Assembly (NCBI GenBank): GCA_031261485.1
Contig: JAISJO010000031.1
Coordinates: 1-64,000 of the forward strand
Length of the DNA: 64,000 nucleotides
Reading direction: 5' to 3'
Source of the DNA: Propionibacteriaceae bacterium
Lineage (GTDB): Bacteria; Actinomycetota; Actinomycetes; Propionibacteriales; Propionibacteriaceae
The position numbers were made by a program, and so were the translations under genes. The notes under the pieces were generated by a model. That model made no database searches. It saw nothing but the letters and a program-made list of their open reading frames with translations, and was not told where the DNA came from. The stretch's first letter is position 1. Each line of letters begins with the position of its first letter. Below, piece after piece: positions 20,622 to 29,528 of the stretch.

Positions 20622-20873
20622 ATGGATTGGCGTCACCAAGCCGCCTGCCTGACGGAAGACCCGGAATTGTTCTTTCCTGTGGGAAACACCGGACCCGCCT
20701 TGCTGCAGATTGAAGAGGCCAAGAAGGTATGTGCCCGCTGCTCAGTTCGAGACAAGTGTCTTCATTGGGCCTTGGAGGCAGGCCAAGACCACGGTGTGTG
20801 GGGCGGCATGAGCGAAGACGAACGTCGGGCGATGAAGCGTCGTCAGGCGCGCTCTCGCCTGCGCGGAGTCTAG
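20622..20873 (+). CDS. whiB1: WhiB1-type Fe-S transcription regulator
   Basis: An 83-aa protein. The ATG at 20622 follows GAAGGAG; a GTG/ATG 15 bases upstream lies before that site. Cys9, Cys37, Cys40 and Cys46 bind a 4Fe-4S cluster that reacts with NO or O2. 'GVWGGMSEDERRAMKRR' is the WhiB turn and basic DNA-contact tail. The sequence (start 'MDWRHQAAC', 'DPELFFPVGN') matches the essential WhiB1 subclass, which binds the housekeeping sigma factor region 4. It is divergent from tRNA-proximal lysA and convergent with pdtaS, as in Mycobacterium. Confidence 0.95.
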   Translation: MDWRHQAACLTEDPELFFPVGNTGPALLQIEEAKKVCARCSVRDKCLHWALEAGQDHGVWGGMSEDERRAMKRRQARSRLRGV

Positions 20874-20938
20874 GAAACCACTGAATTACTCTTGCCTTTG
20901 AGTCTTGCTCTTGGGGGTCGATGGCCATTGCTGATTCC

Positions 20939-22411
20939 CTAGGAGCGCAGCGGAATACGCACCGTCGCCACAGCACCAGCACCATCAGGATTGGGCTCCA
21001 GAATGAAAGTTCCGTGGAGGTCTTCCAACAGCGTCGTCACGATGCTCAGACCCAGCGATGTGCGTGCCTTGTCATCCAGGTGAAAGCCCTGTGGCAAACC
21101 GCGACCATCATCAATGACGGACACAGACAAAGACCCGTCCGACTCCCGCACAGGGCGGACGAGCAGATTGCCTGACCCGGACGCCATGCCGTGTTTGATG
21201 GCGTTTTGGCACAACTCAGTCAGGATCAGGGACAGTGAGGTCGACACGGCCGCCGGCACCTCGCCGAACGTGCCCTCGCGGCGCGCGTTGACGTGGCCTC
21301 GCTCCGTCGCCAAATCGCCCGCCAGGCGCAGCAGTCGGTCAGCCACATCATCGAAGACCATCGCACCTGTCATAGAGTAAGACAGGATTTCGTGGACGAC
21401 GGCGATGGCTTGGACTCGTGCCATGGCCTCCCGCAGAGCGTCGGCGGCTTCGGGAGATGTCATACGTCGGGCTTGGAGGCGCAAGAGGGCCGAGACGGTC
21501 TGGAGATTGTTCTTCACGCGATGGTGTATCTCGCGGATGGTCGCATCTTTGGTGACCAATTGGCGTTCGCGTCGGCGAAGCTCTGTGGTGTCGCGCAGGA
21601 TCACGAGAGTGCCGATGCGCTCTCTATCCCTTGTCAGAGGCAGAATCCTCATGAACACCGAACTGTGACCGGTGTCGACCTCAACCTCGTCGGAAGTTGG
21701 GGAACGGAAATGGGTGGACAAAGCAGTGTCCACGGGGTTGCCCGAGCGAGACGTCAACTCCATGATCAAGGGCACCAGGGGTTCTCCCACAAGGTCGGTC
21801 GTGAGTCCCAGCTTCCGGTGGGCAGTGACAGCGTTGGGGGTGGCATACTCCACCACGCCCGCGGTGTCGAGGAGCACCATGCCCTCCCCCACAGCCGGCG
21901 ACGCACTCGTCAGTCGTCCGTGGCCCTGGTCGGGAAACTCGCCGTGCCATGCCATCGACATGAGAATGTCAGCGATGCTCAGGTAATGGTCCTCCAAGTC
22001 CCCAGGCGCGCGCATCCCCATCTGGTTCGTGTGTCGTTCGATGATCCCCCAACACTTGCCAGCCATCATGAGCGGCACCGCCCAGACATCGACAGGAATC
22101 CCCGCCTGTAATTTGGCGTCCGAGGTCTGGCATATCTGAGAGGAGAGGTAAGCCTGAGTCACGAGGTGCTCGGGGTCATAGCAGATCGCTTCGCCGACCA
22201 CATCATCTTCCAAAGCTGTCGGTCCCGTTGTGGGCCGTATCTGGGCGATGGCGTAAAACTCGTTGTCGTCAATTCCGGGCACCCACAAGATCAAGTCCGA
22301 GAAGCTCAGGTCGGCGAGGATGTGCCAGTCGTCGATGAGAGCCTCGAAATATGCGGATTGTTGCTCGCCCAATTGGATGTGCGGCTTGATGTCGGCGGGG
22401 ATTCTCAGCAC
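20939..22411 (-). CDS. pdtaS: PdtaS-type sensor histidine kinase
   Basis: A 490-aa protein with GTG start after GGGAGA. An N-terminal GAF domain (about residues 1-150) is followed by a PAS domain (about 170-280). A HisKA_2 box ('REIHHRVKNNLQTVSALLRLQARR') carries the phospho-accepting His, and an HATPase_c domain ('SLILTELCQNAIKHG', 'DDGRGLP', 'LGLSIV') ends the protein. There are no transmembrane segments, so it is a cytosolic kinase. The usual partner is the ANTAR antiterminator PdtaR, not in this window. The neighbouring whiB1 is conserved context. Confidence 0.92.
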   Translation of the reverse strand: MLRIPADIKPHIQLGEQQSAYFEALIDDWHILADLSFSDLILWVPGIDDNEFYAIAQIRPTTGPTALEDDVVGEAICYDPEHLVTQAYLSSQICQTSDAKLQAGIPVDVWAVPLMMAGKCWGIIERHTNQMGMRAPGDLEDHYLSIADILMSMAWHGEFPDQGHGRLTSASPAVGEGMVLLDTAGVVEYATPNAVTAHRKLGLTTDLVGEPLVPLIMELTSRSGNPVDTALSTHFRSPTSDEVEVDTGHSSVFMRILPLTRDRERIGTLVILRDTTELRRRERQLVTKDATIREIHHRVKNNLQTVSALLRLQARRMTSPEAADALREAMARVQAIAVVHEILSYSMTGAMVFDDVADRLLRLAGDLATERGHVNARREGTFGEVPAAVSTSLSLILTELCQNAIKHGMASGSGNLLVRPVRESDGSLSVSVIDDGRGLPQGFHLDDKARTSLGLSIVTTLLEDLHGTFILEPNPDGAGAVATVRIPLRS

Positions 22412-22600
22412 CCGTCAAGTCTCCCGCACCTGGGCCATGCTTGCCAAAACCCGAAGTCACGACCCCGGGAAGCATGCCGGGACCACCCCTCAATCTCGGC
22501 GGAAATGAGCGCGAACCGCACGTCCAGCGTGCGTGGAGCCGACGGGTGTGGCAGACTGTGATGTCGCAGTATTAACGATAAATCACGAAGGAGAACGAAC

Positions 22601-22675
22601 ATGGGCAAGGGCGGACGCAAGCGCAGGGCACGCAAAAACAACAAGGCCAACCACGGCAAGCGCCCCACCGCCTGA
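22601..22675 (+). CDS. Ribosomal protein bL37, 24 residues
   Basis: A tiny, strongly basic protein (MGKGGRKRRARKNNKANHGK, then RPTA). It matches the actinobacterial large-subunit protein bL37 known from mycobacterial ribosome structures, including the near-invariant 'KANHGKRP'. AAGGAG at 22587-22592 gives a strong ribosome site. The gene stands alone between divergent pdtaS and the anti-sigma gene. It is commonly missed because of its size. Confidence 0.88.
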   Translation: MGKGGRKRRARKNNKANHGKRPTA

Positions 22676-22690
22676 GAACTCTTCAGTTCT

Positions 22691-22948
22691 TTAGTTCTCT
22701 AGACTCGCTTCGGCGAGGTGGATTTCTGCTGTGACCTTGTCCAGCACCGATGTCGGGCATTTGCCTGGTTCATAGGCGTGTTTGAGCGCCATACGAAGAC
22801 CTGTCCACGTCGTCACTTCATCCAGGCACGATTCGCAGGCGCCTAGGTGTTCCCTCACCTCGTTGGCGGTTTCTTCATCCAGTTCGTCGTCGAGGAAAGC
22901 GTTGACTCTCATCATCACGAAACTGCACATCTGAGACAGATCAGCCAT
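22691..22948 (-). CDS. RsrA/RshA-like zinc anti-sigma factor
   Basis: An 85-aa protein with ZAS-family spacing C8-X25-H34-X3-C38-X2-C41, the same as Streptomyces RsrA. In that family zinc and the Cys residues hold the sigma factor; disulfide stress forms a disulfide, ejects zinc and frees the sigma factor. It overlaps the 3' end of the sigma gene by 8 bp and is translationally coupled. The redox pair here would be Cys8 or Cys38/Cys41 by analogy. Confidence 0.9.
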   Translation of the reverse strand: MADLSQMCSFVMMRVNAFLDDELDEETANEVREHLGACESCLDEVTTWTGLRMALKHAYEPGKCPTSVLDKVTAEIHLAEASLEN

Positions 22949-23594
22949 GGTGTTCCTCCCCCCGTCCCAGAGACGCGCTCAGAGATTCACGCAGTTGTGA
23001 GCGGCCTCTACTCAGCCGAGACATCACTGTGCCGATGGGCACGTCCAGAATCTCAGCGATTTCTTTGTATGAAAAGCCTTCAATGTCAGACAGATACACC
23101 GCGTAGCGGTATTCGTCTTTCAGCGACCTCATCGCGTCCACAATGCGGGAGTCGGTGATATGCGAAAGGGCTTCCATCTCTGCTGACAGAGGCGGGGAAG
23201 CAGAGTGAGAGTCCGCTCGCGCCAACTGCCAGTCCTCGACTTCAGGCGACGGAGCAATCTGTGGAGAGCGCTGTGCCTTGCGATAGGTGTTGATGAAGGT
23301 ATTGGTCAAGATGCGATACAACCACGCCTTGAGATTCGTCCCCTCCTTGAACTGATAGAAGGACGAAAGAGCCTTGGCGTAGGTCTCCTGGACGACATCT
23401 TCGGCATCGGCGGGGTTGCGGGTGTATCTCAAGGCGGTGGAGTAGAGCTGGTCGATATAGGGCAGAGCATCACGCTCGAAACGCCTCACATGCTCCCGAG
23501 TATTATGCTCCGTCACGACATTCTCCATTGCACAAGAGAATATACCCTTGTGCCGCCTGCGAGCATCAGTGTGTTCAAGCATGAGAGTCGTCAT
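22941..23594 (-). CDS. sigR: ECF sigma factor of the SigR/SigH redox group
   Basis: A 217-aa protein from the ATG at 23594 (GAAAG five bases upstream). An alternative ATG at 23528 ('MENVVTEHN') gives 195 aa. Sigma region 2 is '[39 protein letters not shown]'-like (shown in part: '[13 protein letters not shown]'); region 4 carries '[20 protein letters not shown]'. It directs transcription of thiol-oxidation defence genes. A perfect SigR-type promoter lies just upstream, so the gene is probably autoregulated. Transcripts from it would start close to the 23594 codon, making either leaderless or downstream initiation possible. Confidence 0.92.
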   Translation of the reverse strand: MTTLMLEHTDARRRHKGIFSCAMENVVTEHNTREHVRRFERDALPYIDQLYSTALRYTRNPADAEDVVQETYAKALSSFYQFKEGTNLKAWLYRILTNTFINTYRKAQRSPQIAPSPEVEDWQLARADSHSASPPLSAEMEALSHITDSRIVDAMRSLKDEYRYAVYLSDIEGFSYKEIAEILDVPIGTVMSRLSRGRSQLRESLSASLGRGEEHHG

Positions 23595-23603
23595 AATTCT
23601 TTC

Positions 23604-23629
23604 AACGCCGCGATGTGCGGTTCTATTCC
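23604..23629 (-). promoter_or_regulatory. SigR-type promoter GGAAT-N18-GTT upstream of sigR
   Basis: On the minus strand GGAAT (23629-23625) and GTT (23606-23604) are separated by exactly 18 bases, the SigR/SigH consensus. It directs transcription into the sigma/anti-sigma operon. Confidence 0.75.
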
Positions 23630-23689
23630 CGATGTTGGCAAATTGGTCCAATCTGAGCCGAAGGCGGCTAAACATGGTAGAACTAAGCC

Positions 23690-24343
23690 ATGAGTTTGCT
23701 GAGGTTCGCCGCACGGTCCATGCTGGCCGGGTATTTCGTCGTCGATGGCGTCAAGGCCGTCACCCACCCCGCGTCTTTGGAGGTTGATGCCGAGCCATTC
23801 GCCACGACCGTGACCAACGCCGCCCAAAGATTCCTCCCCGAAACGCTGGCAGCAAAGATTCCTTCCGACACTCGCACACTGGTGCGCATCCATGGTGGGG
23901 TCGAAGTCGCCGGGGCGGTCATGATCGCCAGTGGAGTGGGTCGTCGCATCGGGGCGGTACTCCTCGGACTCGCATACCTGCCGAAGGTCCTGTCCGCGCG
24001 ACCTCGGATCAAGCCACTCAACGACCGAGTCTTCCTGCGCGAAGTGGCTCTGCTCGGCGGCGTGTTCGTCGTCGCCATGGATACCCAGGGCAAACCCAGC
24101 CTGGCCTGGCTGGCCTCTGATCGCAAGGCACAATTCGCCAAGACGTCCGCCAAAGTCATCGAAGACAAGAAGGCTGAACTGTCCCAAGCCTCGTCCAAGT
24201 TTGTCGCTGACTTGGGGGAACGCGCCCATGAAGGCGTCAAGGCCACGGGCAAGCAGGCCCGCAAGGCCGCTCGCGCGTTGTCCAAGAGTGCCCACAGGCA
24301 GGCGGATGCTCTGGCTGAGGCACTCTCGAACATTTCCCAGTGA
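23690..24343 (+). CDS. DoxX-family membrane protein
   Basis: A 217-aa protein. The N-terminal two thirds form the DoxX four-helix membrane bundle ('[17 protein letters not shown]', '[17 protein letters not shown]', '[15 protein letters not shown]', '[11 protein letters not shown]'). The last 75 residues are a charged Lys/Ala-rich helix, likely cytosolic. DoxX proteins have been tied to thiol-oxidative stress in mycobacteria. Divergent placement opposite sigR supports a redox role here, but no SigR promoter faces this gene. Its stop overlaps the aroA start (GTGA). Confidence 0.85.
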   Translation: MSLLRFAARSMLAGYFVVDGVKAVTHPASLEVDAEPFATTVTNAAQRFLPETLAAKIPSDTRTLVRIHGGVEVAGAVMIASGVGRRIGAVLLGLAYLPKVLSARPRIKPLNDRVFLREVALLGGVFVVAMDTQGKPSLAWLASDRKAQFAKTSAKVIEDKKAELSQASSKFVADLGERAHEGVKATGKQARKAARALSKSAHRQADALAEALSNISQ

Positions 24344-25608
24344 CCTGGTCAGCCCCCTTCGCGCACACTCCCGTCAAGGGGACTGTTCTGGTGCCCGGTT
24401 CCAAGTCGGCGACCGCTCGGGCCTTGGTCTTGTCCGCTCTGGCTGGCGAATCTGGCGTCATTCGTGGAGGATTGGCCGCGCGCGACACATCGCTGATGAT
24501 TGCGGCGTTGGGGGCTTTGGGGGCTTCCATCGATGATTCCGACCCTGCGATGTGGGTGGTCGCTCCCCTGGGCTCGGTCGCCACTGGCTCGGATCCTTCC
24601 CCCAATCCGACTCGAATCGACTGTGGTCTGGCTGGCACCGTCATGAGGTTCGTCCCTCCTGTGGCCGCCTTGGGTACCCAGTCGGTGTCGTTCTTCGGCG
24701 ACGAGGCGGCCAGTGCTCGGCCACAACGCCCCTTGTTGGAGGGATTGCGACAACTCGGGGTGCGCGTCGAGTCAGATTCTCTGCCGTTCCTTGTCACAGG
24801 GCCTCTTTCTGGGCATGAGGCGGTCATCGACTCCTCAGGCTCCAGCCAATTCGTGTCGGGGCTCATCTTGAGCGCGCCTCGATTCCCCCAAGGTTTGCGC
24901 CTCACTCATCAGGGACCCCCCATCCCGTCGCTGCCCCATATCGAGATGACCGTGGCCGCTCTCGCTGACCGAGGAGTGCGCGTGCGGCACGAAGGATGCA
25001 CGTGGGAAGTCGCGCCCTCCCCCATCGCCGCCTTGGATGAGACCATCGAACCGGACCTCACCACAGCCGCCGTCTTCTTTGCTGCCGCGCTTGTCACGGG
25101 AGGGTCCCTCACCGTTTCCGGCTGGCCCGCCTACTCGACTCAGCCGGGGGCGCGGGTCCCTGAGATTCTGTCTCTCATCGGGGGGTCCTTCATGTGGAGC
25201 GAGGCTGGTTTGACTGTTGTGGGTGACGGTGTGCTTCACGGGATCGATGTGGACCTACATGATGTGTCCGAGTTGACTCCGGTCGTCGCTGCTCTGGCAA
25301 CCCTTGCCGACTCCCCCAGCCGCATTCGCTCAGTCGCCCACATCCGAGGACATGAGACCGACCGCTTGGCCGCCCTAGCAAGCGAGATCACCGCGCTGGG
25401 CGGGGACTGCCGAGAGCATGACGATGGGCTCGCTGTGTATCCGCGTCCGCTTCACGCCGGGGTTTTCCATACCTACGCCGACCATCGCCTGGCCCATGCC
25501 GGGGCATTGTTGGGGCTTGTCACCGAGGGGATTTCTCTCGATGACGTGGCATGCACGGCGAAAACGATGCCGACATTCCCAGATGTCTGGGAAGGATTGA
25601 TTGAATGA
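24340..25608 (+). CDS. aroA: 3-phosphoshikimate 1-carboxyvinyltransferase (EPSP synthase)
   Basis: A 422-aa protein with GTG start overlapping the DoxX stop. Motifs include 'VPGSKSATARALVLSAL' (phosphoenolpyruvate/shikimate binding), 'DCGLAGTVMRFVPPVAAL' and 'YADHRLAHAGALLGL'. It catalyses the sixth shikimate-pathway step in the cytoplasm. The loop 'DCGLAGTVMRFVPP' has the glyphosate-sensitive class I arrangement. It is followed by rsgA with an ATGA overlap, as in Mycobacterium. Confidence 0.95.
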   Translation: MTWSAPFAHTPVKGTVLVPGSKSATARALVLSALAGESGVIRGGLAARDTSLMIAALGALGASIDDSDPAMWVVAPLGSVATGSDPSPNPTRIDCGLAGTVMRFVPPVAALGTQSVSFFGDEAASARPQRPLLEGLRQLGVRVESDSLPFLVTGPLSGHEAVIDSSGSSQFVSGLILSAPRFPQGLRLTHQGPPIPSLPHIEMTVAALADRGVRVRHEGCTWEVAPSPIAALDETIEPDLTTAAVFFAAALVTGGSLTVSGWPAYSTQPGARVPEILSLIGGSFMWSEAGLTVVGDGVLHGIDVDLHDVSELTPVVAALATLADSPSRIRSVAHIRGHETDRLAALASEITALGGDCREHDDGLAVYPRPLHAGVFHTYADHRLAHAGALLGLVTEGISLDDVACTAKTMPTFPDVWEGLIE

Positions 25609-26582
25609 ACCTTTTTGATGATGACCAGGAGGGTTTCGGCCGTCCGCCCAAGAGGACCCGTCCGCGCACGAAGGACCGCCCGGACTATTCGTCCCTGCCT
25701 CTGGGAAGGGTTGTGGGTATCGACCGGGGAAGGTACCGCTGTGTCGTGGACTCCGTGCCGGTCACAGCGGCCAAGGCAAGGGCCCTGGGTCGTAAGTCGG
25801 TCATTGTCGGCGATGTCGTGCGCCTGGACTCAGATGTGTCCGGTGATGAGGGGACTTTGGCGCGCATAGCCGAGGTGGAAGAACGGCACACGGTTCTGCT
25901 CCGCAGCGCTGATGATGTCGATTCCATCGAACGTCCCATCGTCGCCAATGCCAACCAAGTGGTCATTGTGACTGCGTTGGCCGATCCGCCTCCGCGCGTT
26001 GGCATGATCGACCGCATCCTCGTGGCAGCCTACGATGCCGGACTGACCCCTGTGCTCGCCCTGACGAAGACTGACCTCGGCTCGCCTGCTGAGATTCTCT
26101 CCGACTACGGCCCCCTCGACGTGGAGATGTACGAATTGCAGCCCGATTGCGACTTGGGACCCTTCCGCGAGGCTTTGCGCGACAAGGTCTCAGTCTTTGT
26201 CGGTCATTCGGGCGTGGGGAAGTCCACGCTTGTCAACGCCCTCATTCCGAGCGCTGAGCGAGTCACGGGAGAGGTCAACGACGTCACCGGCAGGGGCCGT
26301 CACACCTCGACTTCCGCTGTCGCCTTGGAACTGCCAGGAGGTGGGTGGGTCGTCGACACTCCTGGAGTGCGCTCCTTCGGTTTGAGTCATATCGAACCCG
26401 AACATATCCTCGCGGCCTTCTCTGATTTGGCGGCGATTGCCGAGGATTGTCCCAGAGGGTGTACACACATGGCCGACGAATCTGCGTGCGCCCTCGACGC
26501 TGCTGTGGAATCTGGTGTGCTTCCCCGCGCGCGTCTTGACTCTTTCCGCCGTCTCAACCCGTTAGCCTTATCCCATGGCTGA
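25605..26582 (+). CDS. rsgA: Ribosome small subunit biogenesis GTPase RsgA
   Basis: A 325-aa circularly permuted GTPase. An N-terminal OB fold is followed by 'LTKTD' (G4), then 'GHSGVGKSTLVNAL' (G1) and 'VDTPGVRSFG' (G3). A C-terminal zinc knuckle carries 'CPRGCTHMADESACAL'. It acts in late 30S maturation. Start overlaps the aroA stop and the end overlaps hisN by 8 bp, so the three genes form one operon. Confidence 0.94.
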   Translation: MNLFDDDQEGFGRPPKRTRPRTKDRPDYSSLPLGRVVGIDRGRYRCVVDSVPVTAAKARALGRKSVIVGDVVRLDSDVSGDEGTLARIAEVEERHTVLLRSADDVDSIERPIVANANQVVIVTALADPPPRVGMIDRILVAAYDAGLTPVLALTKTDLGSPAEILSDYGPLDVEMYELQPDCDLGPFREALRDKVSVFVGHSGVGKSTLVNALIPSAERVTGEVNDVTGRGRHTSTSAVALELPGGGWVVDTPGVRSFGLSHIEPEHILAAFSDLAAIAEDCPRGCTHMADESACALDAAVESGVLPRARLDSFRRLNPLALSHG

Positions 26583-27396
26583 CAACCTCATTGACGATTT
26601 GCGCCTGGCTCATCTCCTGGCTGACAACGCCGACTCCATCACGATGGATCGCTTCCGGGCCCAAGATCTCAGCATTTCCTGGAAGGCAGACCGCACGGTG
26701 GTGTCCGACGCGGACAAAGCCGTCGAAGAGTCGATTCGCCGATCCTTGGCCACCGCGCGCGGTCGTGACGCCATCCATGGCGAGGAATTGGAAGACTTCG
26801 GATGGGGTCCCAGACGGTGGGTCATCGACCCGATCGACGGAACCGCGAATTTCGTGCGGGGGGTTCCCGTGTGGGCGACACTCATCGCACTCATGGTCGA
26901 GGATCGCCCTGTGGTTTCTGTCGTGTCGGCTCCCGCCCTGTCGCGGCGCTGGTGGGCCCATTCGGGCGGAGGGGCGTACACGGGCAAGTCACTTCTGACA
27001 GGTCGGCCCATCCACGTGTCCAGTGTGAACCGCATCGAAGACTCCTTCCTGTCCTATTCCTCGTTGGGAGGGTGGGTGAAGTCCGGGCGTGGCCGTCAGT
27101 TCGGAACCCTGCTGCGCCTGTCGAAACGCACACGCGGATTCGGTGATTTCTGGAGCTACATGATGGTCGCCGAAGGCGGAGTGGACGTCGCCGCTGAACC
27201 GGAGTTGGCGCTGTACGACATGGCCGCGCTCGTGCCCATCGTGACTGAAGCAGGCGGCAGGTTCACCTCTCTTGACGGGGAGCCAGGTCCGTTCGGTCCA
27301 GGTGCCGTGTGTACCAACGGGAAACTCCACCAGGCGGTCCTCGACATCCTGACTCCCGACGATGGCGAGGATTCGCTCGTCATCCCCCGCGACTGA
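26575..27396 (+). CDS. hisN: HisN-type histidinol-phosphatase, inositol-monophosphatase family
   Basis: A 273-aa protein. The metal-binding motifs of the family are present: 'HGEELEDFG', 'WVIDPIDGTANFVRG' and 'YDMAALVPIVTEAGG'. The sequence fits the actinobacterial HisN subgroup, which dephosphorylates histidinol phosphate, better than the inositol or fructose bisphosphatase subgroups. The subgroup call is from memory of the family, so a different sugar phosphate remains possible. It is coupled to rsgA. Confidence 0.82.
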   Translation: MADNLIDDLRLAHLLADNADSITMDRFRAQDLSISWKADRTVVSDADKAVEESIRRSLATARGRDAIHGEELEDFGWGPRRWVIDPIDGTANFVRGVPVWATLIALMVEDRPVVSVVSAPALSRRWWAHSGGGAYTGKSLLTGRPIHVSSVNRIEDSFLSYSSLGGWVKSGRGRQFGTLLRLSKRTRGFGDFWSYMMVAEGGVDVAAEPELALYDMAALVPIVTEAGGRFTSLDGEPGPFGPGAVCTNGKLHQAVLDILTPDDGEDSLVIPRD

Positions 27397-27474
27397 ACTG
27401 AGACCCTGACGCAATCGTCGGGTCGCAGCAGGATGTCCAAGAGTCCGCCAATCCCCTCTGGGGCAACGGTTGTA

Positions 27475-28677
27475 TCAGGCGTCCCACCGTATCGAGGAGA
27501 CTCGCACAGTTTCAGGCAGGGCGCGCAACTCTTCGCCCAACCCCGGATGCTCCACTGAATTGATGTCGGTGATCACATAGCCAAGAGAGCCAAGCGTTGC
27601 CAATTGCTGAGCCTCGACGTTGACCTCGTGATCAGAGAAAATGGTGTTGAGTTTCGCCAAGACACCAGGAACGTTGCGATGGATATGTAGAATGCGCAAT
27701 ACTCCCGCCGGTTCCGCCTGGACCTGGGGAAGGTTGATCGAGAGAACGGTCGTTCCTCTCTCGACATAGTCGGCGAGTTTCCCTGCCACGAATCGGCCGA
27801 TGTCCTCTTGGGCTTCCATGGTGGACCCGCCGACGTGCGGGGTGAGGATGACGTTGGGCAGACCTTGGATGACATCGTGGAATGGGTCTCCCGAGGCGGC
27901 CGGTTCCGTCGGGAACACATCGACAGCGGCACCTGCTATAGCCCCAGAGACAAGGCCATCGCGCAATGCCTCATGGTCCACGACGAATCCCCGGCACAGG
28001 TTGATGAACAAGGCCCTGGGCTTCATGGCGGCGAACTGCTTGGGACCGAAGAAATGGCGGTTCTTCTCTCGACCGTCCACGTGGAGGGTCACGACATCCG
28101 CCAGCCGCAAGAGTTCATGCAGGGTGTCGCACTTACGTGCGTTGCCCAATGCCAATTTGTCCACGATGTCGTAGAACACCACGCGCATCCCGAGAGCCTC
28201 CGCGAGGACGGACAGTTGCGAGCCGATATTGCCGTAGCCCACGATGCCCAGGGTGCGACCACGTATCTCGTGGGACCCCTTCGCTGACTTGTCCCACACT
28301 CCCGACTGCATCTTGGCGTTCTGGTCGGTCACATGGCGGGCCAGGGCGATGATTTCGCAGATGGCCAATTCCACCACAGAGCGTGTGTTGGAGAAGGGCG
28401 CGTTGAACACGGCCACACCGGCCTCGGAGGCGGCGTTGACCTGTATCTGGTTGGTGCCGATGCAGAACGCGCCCACCGCCTTGAGATCAGGGCAGGTCTC
28501 GATGACCTTGGACGTGATGTGTGTCTGGGAACGGATGCCCACGAGGTCAAAACCAGGCAAGACCTCCAGGAGTTCAGCCTCGCTCAGTGCCTCGTGACGG
28601 GTCTCGACACTGTACCCCCGGTCGGTGAGTAGATTCTTCGCAGATTCGTGGATGTTCTCCAGGAGCAAGGCTTTCAT
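27475..28677 (-). CDS. serA: D-3-phosphoglycerate dehydrogenase
   Basis: A 400-aa protein of the short E. coli-like SerA type. NAD-binding motif 'GIVGYGNIGSQLSVLAE', active-site 'FINLCRGFVVDHEAL' and the catalytic His in 'ILTPHVGGSTMEAQ'. A C-terminal ACT domain ('ILHIHRNVPGVLAKLN') suits serine feedback. It lacks the extra ASB domain found in mycobacterial SerA (about 530 aa). It makes 3-phosphohydroxypyruvate for serine synthesis. It is monocistronic; thrH in this window could supply the phosphatase step. Confidence 0.93.
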   Translation of the reverse strand: MKALLLENIHESAKNLLTDRGYSVETRHEALSEAELLEVLPGFDLVGIRSQTHITSKVIETCPDLKAVGAFCIGTNQIQVNAASEAGVAVFNAPFSNTRSVVELAICEIIALARHVTDQNAKMQSGVWDKSAKGSHEIRGRTLGIVGYGNIGSQLSVLAEALGMRVVFYDIVDKLALGNARKCDTLHELLRLADVVTLHVDGREKNRHFFGPKQFAAMKPRALFINLCRGFVVDHEALRDGLVSGAIAGAAVDVFPTEPAASGDPFHDVIQGLPNVILTPHVGGSTMEAQEDIGRFVAGKLADYVERGTTVLSINLPQVQAEPAGVLRILHIHRNVPGVLAKLNTIFSDHEVNVEAQQLATLGSLGYVITDINSVEHPGLGEELRALPETVRVSSIRWDA

Positions 28678-28754
28678 GAGGGTCTATTCTGCCATTTCCT
28701 TTTCACCAAGCCACTTCAGGCCAGGTGATGGTCGGCCATTCGACGCCAGGACAC

Positions 28755-29528
28755 TCAGGCGTGGCCCAGCCTGGTGGAGGCCAGGAGTGTACGGGTGTAC
28801 TCCTCACGGGGGTTGTTGAGCACCTCGGCGGTTGGTCCCGCTTCGACGAGCGTGCCCTGGTACAGGACCCCCACGTGATCGCAGGTGTGACGCACGACGG
28901 CGAGGTCATGGGTGACCATGATGAGGGTCAGGCCCATGGAATCGACAAGGTCGTCGATGAGATTGAGAACGTGGGCCCTCACGGAGACATCCAAGGCCGA
29001 AACTGGTTCGTCAGCCAGCAGGATGGAGGGATTCGGGGCCAGTGCCCGGGCCAAGGCGATACGTTGACGCTGCCCACCGGAGAACTCGTGGGCGAACAAT
29101 CGCTGCGAGTCGGCGGGTAGTCCCACGGCGTCCAGCACCTCGGCGACACGTGCATCTGCGTCAGCGGGCACCTTACCCTTGACGAGCGGAGATCGCAGAG
29201 GTTCGGAGATGATGTCGCCGACCCTCATGCGCGGGTCGAGGGAGGAACGGGGGTCCTGGAACACCATCTGCACCGACGAGCGGAGGTCACCCAGTGTGGC
29301 TCGGTCGCGGATGTCGAGGCACTTGCCCATGAACAGCACCTTCCCCTCAGACGGAGAATCCAGACCGGCCAGAATCTTCAGCAGAGTCGTCTTCCCTGAC
29401 CCTGACTCTCCCACAATCCCCCACCGCTCATGTTCTTTCACACTCAGAGTCACATCATTGAGGGCCTGGGTGGAGCGACGACGGCTGCCGAATCGGCGCG
29501 AGACGTGGTCAATGGTGTACACACTCAT
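28755..29528 (-). CDS. Oligopeptide ABC importer ATPase, OppF/DppF type
   Basis: A 257-aa protein. ATG at 29528 overlaps the upstream ATPase stop (ATGA) and follows GGAGGAG. Walker A 'GESGSGKTTLLK', signature 'FSGGQRQRIALARAL', Walker B 'ILLADEPVSALD', H-loop 'MVTHDLAVVRH'. The C-terminal 'EYTRTLLAST' is typical of the Opp/Dpp group, though the usual Cys-rich C-terminal cluster is not obvious. It is last in the five-gene importer operon. Confidence 0.9.
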   Translation of the reverse strand: MSVYTIDHVSRRFGSRRRSTQALNDVTLSVKEHERWGIVGESGSGKTTLLKILAGLDSPSEGKVLFMGKCLDIRDRATLGDLRSSVQMVFQDPRSSLDPRMRVGDIISEPLRSPLVKGKVPADADARVAEVLDAVGLPADSQRLFAHEFSGGQRQRIALARALAPNPSILLADEPVSALDVSVRAHVLNLIDDLVDSMGLTLIMVTHDLAVVRHTCDHVGVLYQGTLVEAGPTAEVLNNPREEYTRTLLASTRLGHA

